Source of the DNA: Pipra filicauda
Taxonomy: Eukaryota > Chordata > Aves > Passeriformes > Pipridae
Direction: 5' to 3'
Assembly: GCF_003945595.2 (NCBI RefSeq)
Contig: NW_024104520.1
Coordinates: 777,501-841,500 of the forward strand
DNA: 64,000 nt
Part shown: positions 62,001 through 64,000 of the stretch, piece by piece
Layout: every line of letters starts with the position of its first letter
Position numbering within the stretch: position 1 is the stretch's first letter
Translations under genes and position numbers: made by a program
The notes under the pieces: model-generated
What the model was told of the DNA's origin: nothing
Databases searched by the model: none
The model's input: the letters and a program-made list of their open reading frames with translations, nothing else

Positions 62001-64000
62001 ATACAAAATTCTTGGCTTTATAAGAGTCTTAAGATTAGTCCACTCTGTAAACTGTATAAAATATGAAAAATCAAATGAATTATTGTAATTTAAATACACA
62101 GTAATGAAATGTTTAGAATCACTAGCTTTGAGACACAGCACCATGTTTCTGTAGCTACGTTACAATGAGTCTGAACAATCACATTACTTGTTGAACCATA
62201 TATTTCTATCAACCCATTTCTCCACTGGTAGAAATTTGACAGTAGAAAAGTGATCATGGTTCAAATTTAGCAAATGAAAGCTTTAAAAGAGTTGTTCTGT
62301 GGGGAGTTTAGCATAAGGCACTGTCAAAAAATAAACTGATTATGGAAAGGGGGAAAAAAAATTCTGTCTTGCTCTTGTAATTTAGTTTTAAATTTCCCAA
62401 CAATTTAATGCTCAAGAGAAAAAAGGTAATGAAGAGCAGGAAAATATCTGTGTTACTTGTATCAACATCCTCATTACTTATGGCATATGCATATTATAAT
62501 GGATCATCTCAGAAGAAGTATTTCTGGGAGAGGGTATAGGTAACCACTCCAGCAAGGGGACACAAACCAAAATACACATCATGACAAAACTTGAGGATAA
62601 AATAATCTTGTGACAAAAACACAGGCATTTTTAGTTGCAAAACACACAATGAATGGATGACTTCTGAGTTTGTGCTCATACTATTTTTCCACACATATTA
62701 AAAAATACTTCTATGATGGGATAAATGCGTGTCCTGTGATGCAGGCATTACAAGCCAGGCAGGTTTTTTTAAACAGCACACAAGCACTGAACTGTAAATG
62801 AGCAAGCTCATCCCTTATTTACTTCTCACCTCGTTTCCTGTTCCAGTCATGCGCTTCCCCTAAGCAACTGGGATCATAATGGTATTGTCCATGTTTATTA
62901 AAGTAATCATCAGTACTAAGAATTATTCCACCTGGGTTATCCTCAAGGATATTCCTGTGAAAGATCAAGAAGTAAATAGCTTTTCCCACTTCTTCTCCCA
63001 AGCCCTGATACTTGTTACCACACATACATTTTTTTTAGTCTCTTGCACAAAACCAAGATTATTTGGAATGGAAGCAGCAAATTTAGGTGAGGGAAAAAAA
63101 AAATCACCCTCCAAGCAAATAGTCTATATTATAGGTCTATAATACTTTCTGTCCTTTTTCCAAAAGCTGAGGATTTATCTAGGGGAGAGAGCTCACAGAG
63201 GTTCCCTTCAAGTCTCATTTCAAAAAAAAGAAGAGAGGTATTTTTCCATCTACATGAAATGACACACTTTCACACTGACAAATACACAGTCTTAATTGCA
63301 CCAAATGTTTCAAGTGCCAGCCAAAGGAGTCTAAGATCAATCTAGGCTTTTGGAGAGTAAGAAAATAAATCAAAAATTCACCCCAAGAAGCCTCACAAAT
63401 ACTATTTATACAAAAGAATTCCCACAGTGGAAGGGGAATTTCTGCCTGTAAAGAGTTGGCACATTTCCACAGATGTTATTCGAAGGAAACACCTGAAATA
63501 AACAGGGACTAGAAGAACATAGCAGATCCAACGCTATGGCAATGGTACTCTGCTCACAAACTCCTTCATCCAGTGACAAGTTAAAGCTCACCCTTACTAC
63601 TTCAGTTTCCACTAGAGGTCAAGGAGCTGCAAGCAACTCGGCTCTCAGCAATCCTTAGTCATCGCGCTGCATGTACTGTGGCATTTAGGGTATAAGCATA
63701 AATATTTACAAATGTCAGGAAATTGTCTCTGCCTGTGCTAAATCCTGTAAACAATTAAGCGATTTTTTTTAGAAGCTCACAATATAAATGTTCTACCTTG
63801 CCAAATATGATTTTCCTGATCCTGGAACACCTCTGAGAAGAACAAGTACTTGACCTATAAGATGCATCTTTTTTCTCATCATGTGACAAACACGTGGTTG
63901 CTGTACTTGCGAGAGGTTCAATTTTGAGTTTCTATCTTGATTTCCCCATACCTTCAGAGAAGGGTTGCTATCCCAGGCATTTGAAACCACTGGGGAGGAA
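41495..64000 (-). CDS. N4BP2: N4BP2 (NEDD4-binding protein 2 / BCL3-binding protein), 3' three-quarters, 15 coding segments
   Basis: Fifteen GT-AG exons join in a single frame to give 4,144 coding bases in this window (1,380 residues, then TGA). The human protein is about 1,770 residues, so roughly 390 N-terminal residues, including the first CUE domain, lie beyond the right edge. Order in the protein: Walker A GVPGSGKS in a T4-PNK-like kinase domain; a long acidic and Ser/Thr-rich linker; a CUE/UBA-like segment; a second helical UBA/CUE-like region; DUF1771; and a C-terminal SMR domain with LDLHG and TGRG. Family knowledge: the protein binds NEDD4, BCL3 and ubiquitin, has 5'-polynucleotide kinase activity and an SMR nicking-nuclease activity; the SMR proteins Cue2 (yeast) and NONU-1 (worm) cut mRNA at stalled ribosomes. 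The gene is upstream of RHOH on the same strand, as in human. I see no disabling change in any exon. Confidence 0.97.
42322..42445 (-). CDS. N4BP2: N4BP2 exon: SMR catalytic half (TGRG motif)
   Basis: The exon is bounded by CTGTTACAG and a perfect GTGAGT donor, 124 bases, phase 1 in and phase 2 out. It encodes [19 protein letters not shown] and then [17 protein letters not shown]. The TGRG loop with the following His-Ser is the signature of SMR nuclease domains and is intact. Confidence 0.96.
43976..44038. repeat. Uninterrupted run of 63 A (63 T on the gene strand)
   Basis: A pure homopolymer lies in the N4BP2 intron between the two main SMR exons, 260 bases downstream of the LDLHG exon. It could be the tail of a retro-inserted sequence oriented on the plus strand, a homopolymer expansion, or a sequencing/assembly artefact. 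I recognise no retrogene or SINE in the plus-strand sequence just before it. Confidence 0.95.
44299..44467 (-). CDS. N4BP2: N4BP2 exon: helix and start of SMR domain (LDLHG motif)
   Basis: This 169-base exon, phase 0 in and phase 1 out, encodes [20 protein letters not shown], then the segment ending [25 protein letters not shown](L/x)xVxEA is the first conserved SMR motif. The acceptor is weak (TTATGAATAAAG, almost no pyrimidine tract); I chose it because it continues the frame and matches the family at [10 protein letters not shown]. The donor is GTAGGG. Confidence 0.93.
46691..46876 (-). CDS. N4BP2: N4BP2 exon: DUF1771 helix region
   Basis: 186 bases, phase 0 at both ends, from CCTACAG to CAG|GTAAAC. 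It encodes [20 protein letters not shown], then [19 protein letters not shown] and VAAFYAHQ. The pattern (Y-D-D-x-R-A-E-A, KAxEAYRxGxK, A-x-x-Y/F-x-x-Q) is that of DUF1771, the helical element that precedes SMR domains. Confidence 0.96.
46982..47117 (-). CDS. N4BP2: N4BP2 exon: end of second UBA/CUE-like region and basic linker
   Basis: 136 bases, phase 2 in and phase 0 out, from CTTTTACAG to AAG|GTATTT. It encodes [20 protein letters not shown], then [14 protein letters not shown] and a Lys-rich end (NREKK). The helix [13 protein letters not shown] is the last helix of a CUE-type fold begun in the exon upstream. Confidence 0.95.
47213..48243 (+). mobile_element. Probable endogenous-retroviral LTR in an N4BP2 intron, plus orientation
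   Basis: The right end reads GGGGCGGGTCACAACA, an LTR-type terminus, and an AATAAA lies about 125 bases inside it. A possible start is TGAAAAGAAGCAG at 47213, flanked by CAAAC; CAAAT follows the right end, so four of five bases would match as a target-site duplication. The left boundary is therefore tentative. There is no viral coding sequence. It is antisense to N4BP2. The family is unidentified. Confidence 0.4.
47776..48055. repeat. Decayed minisatellite of TGCTTTAATATTGCTAT-type units
   Basis: About 280 bases are built from shuffled copies of TGCTATGCTTTAAT, ATTGCTATAGATGCTTTAAT and ATATTGCTATGC, with irregular spacing. It looks like an old tandem array broken up by substitutions and slippage, within the U3-like part of the LTR candidate. 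Confidence 0.8.
49341..49375. repeat. Short (AAAC)n microsatellite
   Basis: CAAAAAAACAAACAAACAAA and neighbours form a short A-rich tetranucleotide run in an N4BP2 intron. It is unremarkable. Confidence 0.85.
49575..49693 (-). CDS. N4BP2: N4BP2 exon: start of second UBA/CUE-like region
   Basis: 119 bases, phase 0 in and phase 2 out, from TCTGGGTAG to AA|GTAAGA. It encodes a basic helix ([15 protein letters not shown]), then [15 protein letters not shown]. The L-F-x-x-F-P-x-I-x-x-x-x-L-x-x-I-F pattern resembles the first two helices of CUE domains. I infer a ubiquitin-binding-like fold, but its binding is not shown by the sequence. Confidence 0.94.
50493..50506 (+). promoter_or_regulatory. 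CTCF-like motif in N4BP2 intron
   Basis: GCAGCAGAGGGCAG fits the CTCF core consensus CCASYAGRKGGCRS at 13 of 14 positions. It is directly preceded by the partly similar CCACCAGCGGGGC. In AT-rich intron sequence such a GC-rich block is unusual, so it may be a bound insulator or loop anchor. Motif evidence only. Confidence 0.4.
51102..51346 (-). CDS. N4BP2: N4BP2 exon: linker with conserved FPFMDHWN segment
   Basis: 245 bases, phase 1 in and phase 0 out, from GCTTTTGAAG to ATG|GTATGG. It encodes [19 protein letters not shown], a polar stretch, then [20 protein letters not shown] and [12 protein letters not shown]. The segment DHWNxQxxKVSLRxIxSEExAxQE is conserved in the family, but I know no function for it. 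It is predicted to be helical. Confidence 0.94.
52210..52252 (-). CDS. N4BP2: N4BP2 43-base micro-exon (KRQRRDES)
   Basis: The acceptor TTATTTAG and donor GAAG|GTATGT delimit 43 bases encoding [15 protein letters not shown] (phase 0 in, phase 1 out). It is the only segment that links the phases of its two neighbours, and it fits the short Arg/Gln-rich stretch at this place in the family. The pyrimidine tract is short, so skipping is conceivable, but skipping would shift the frame. Confidence 0.9.
52943..53028 (-). CDS. N4BP2: N4BP2 exon: conserved [20 protein letters not shown] segment
   Basis: 86 bases, phase 1 in and phase 0 out, from TTCCACAAG to CTG|GTTAGT. It encodes [20 protein letters not shown] and HEKWKESIL. 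This is one of the most conserved blocks of the protein and joins the large-exon end GPVGIDAG without a gap. Confidence 0.95.
54440..56778 (-). CDS. N4BP2: N4BP2 large exon: acidic linker and CUE/UBA-like segment
   Basis: This single exon of 2,339 bases (with the upstream of two possible acceptors) is open throughout and ends GCAG|GTACGG. The N-terminal part is acidic and Ser/Thr-rich. Two similar motifs follow: [20 protein letters not shown] (about 56190-56250) and [19 protein letters not shown] (about 55942-56000). Next comes [20 protein letters not shown] (about 55530-55590). A helical segment with CUE/UBA character, [19 protein letters not shown] followed by [14 protein letters not shown], lies near 55275-55390. 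The end [20 protein letters not shown] is conserved. Large central exons are typical of N4BP2. The linker is probably disordered. Confidence 0.96.
57890..58045 (-). CDS. N4BP2: N4BP2 exon: end of kinase-like domain ([12 protein letters not shown])
   Basis: 156 bases, phase 2 at both ends, from AATTCATAG to ATAG|GTTAGA. It encodes [20 protein letters not shown], then a polar region ([20 protein letters not shown]). The first part is the lid/helix that closes the P-loop kinase domain. Reading continues 19 codons past the donor to a stop, so intron retention would truncate the protein. Confidence 0.94.
58733..59290 (-). mobile_element. Old CR1 LINE fragment, minus orientation, in N4BP2 intron
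   Basis: The plus strand shows diverged reverse-complement CR1 sequence. It starts AAATCACAAAATAACTTATG, with GGATATCTGGAGGCCACATA, GATCAGCTTGCCCAGAGC, and much further on CCAGCCAATTTTATACTTATT. It is longer and more diverged than the two other CR1 copies here, so it is an older insertion. It has no open frame. It sits in the intron between the two exons that end the kinase-like domain. Confidence 0.8.
59821..59897 (-). CDS. N4BP2: N4BP2 exon: kinase-like domain ([14 protein letters not shown])
   Basis: 77 bases, phase 0 in and phase 2 out, from TTTTATTCAG to AG|GTAAGA. It encodes [20 protein letters not shown] and PKELER. The [12 protein letters not shown] block is characteristic of the N4BP2 kinase-like domain. 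Confidence 0.96.
61572..61660 (-). CDS. N4BP2: N4BP2 exon: kinase-like domain ([13 protein letters not shown])
   Basis: 89 bases, phase 1 in and phase 0 out, from TATTTTTCAG to TTTG|GTTAGT. It encodes [20 protein letters not shown] and [10 protein letters not shown]. The DNTN motif after a hydrophobic strand is the Walker B-like/active-site region of this P-loop family. Confidence 0.96.
62830..62954 (-). CDS. N4BP2: N4BP2 exon: kinase-like domain (STDDYF)
   Basis: 125 bases, phase 2 in and phase 1 out, from CTTTCACAG to CGAG|GTGAGA. It encodes [20 protein letters not shown] and [20 protein letters not shown]. In polynucleotide-kinase-like domains the (S)xDD(Y/x)F motif supplies the acidic residues that activate the acceptor 5'-hydroxyl, and it is intact here. 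Confidence 0.96.
63797..64000 (-). CDS. N4BP2: N4BP2 exon: Walker A (P-loop), running to the window edge
   Basis: The frame is open from the right edge to the donor CAAG|GTAGAA. It encodes a polar segment and then [20 protein letters not shown], the start of the P-loop kinase domain (Walker A GVPGSGKS). The 5' boundary is unresolved: CCTCCCCAG just inside the edge could be an acceptor (exon start 63989), or the exon may continue beyond the window. Confidence 0.92.

Overview
The window is vertebrate nuclear DNA, almost certainly from a bird. It is AT-rich and gene-sparse, with GT-AG introns and three truncated CR1 LINE copies, two of which carry the avian-type 3' end. There are also LTR-like remnants and one small CpG island. 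Two protein genes can be supported, both on the minus strand: N4BP2 (right half) and RHOH (left part). They lie in the same order and orientation as the N4BP2-RHOH pair on human 4p14, so the segment is syntenic with that region.

Right half, 37.3-64 kb: the 3' three-quarters of N4BP2 (NEDD4-binding protein 2, or BCL3-binding protein). I placed fifteen coding segments by hand. They start in the Walker A (P-loop) exon at the right edge and end at a TGA at 41495-41497. All splice phases close, giving 4,144 coding bases (1,380 codons plus stop, after one leading base). The segments encode a polynucleotide-kinase-like P-loop domain, a 2.3-kb exon with an acidic, low-complexity linker and a CUE/UBA-like helical segment, another UBA/CUE-like region, a DUF1771 helix and the SMR nuclease domain. 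Roughly 390 N-terminal residues lie beyond the right edge. A 3' UTR of about 4.2 kb, ending near 37.3 kb, is inferred. The introns hold an old CR1 copy, an LTR-like block with a decayed minisatellite, a run of 63 A's and a CTCF-like motif.

Middle, 13.6-37.3 kb: about 24 kb with no recognisable protein gene. It contains two CR1 fragments, a likely minus-strand solo LTR and a CpG island at 32.4-33.15 kb. Inside the island is a 17-bp GC-rich minisatellite of nearly 18 copies. The island could be a distal RHOH promoter or the start of a non-coding transcript. A small CpG-retaining patch at 15.05-15.27 kb looks exon-like on both strands.

Left, 11.26-13.65 kb: RHOH, a haematopoietic, GTPase-deficient Rho-family protein of 191 residues in one coding exon. 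About 1.6 kb upstream is a compact GC-rich patch with a minus-strand TATA box, ETS-type GGAA sites and a CTCF/YY1-like motif, a good candidate for its proximal promoter. The first 11 kb shows no coding gene; part of it is probably RHOH 3' UTR.

The two genes are not known to act in one pathway. Their adjacency is conserved synteny, not an operon. I found no CRISPR array, bacterial-type operon or other new multi-gene system.
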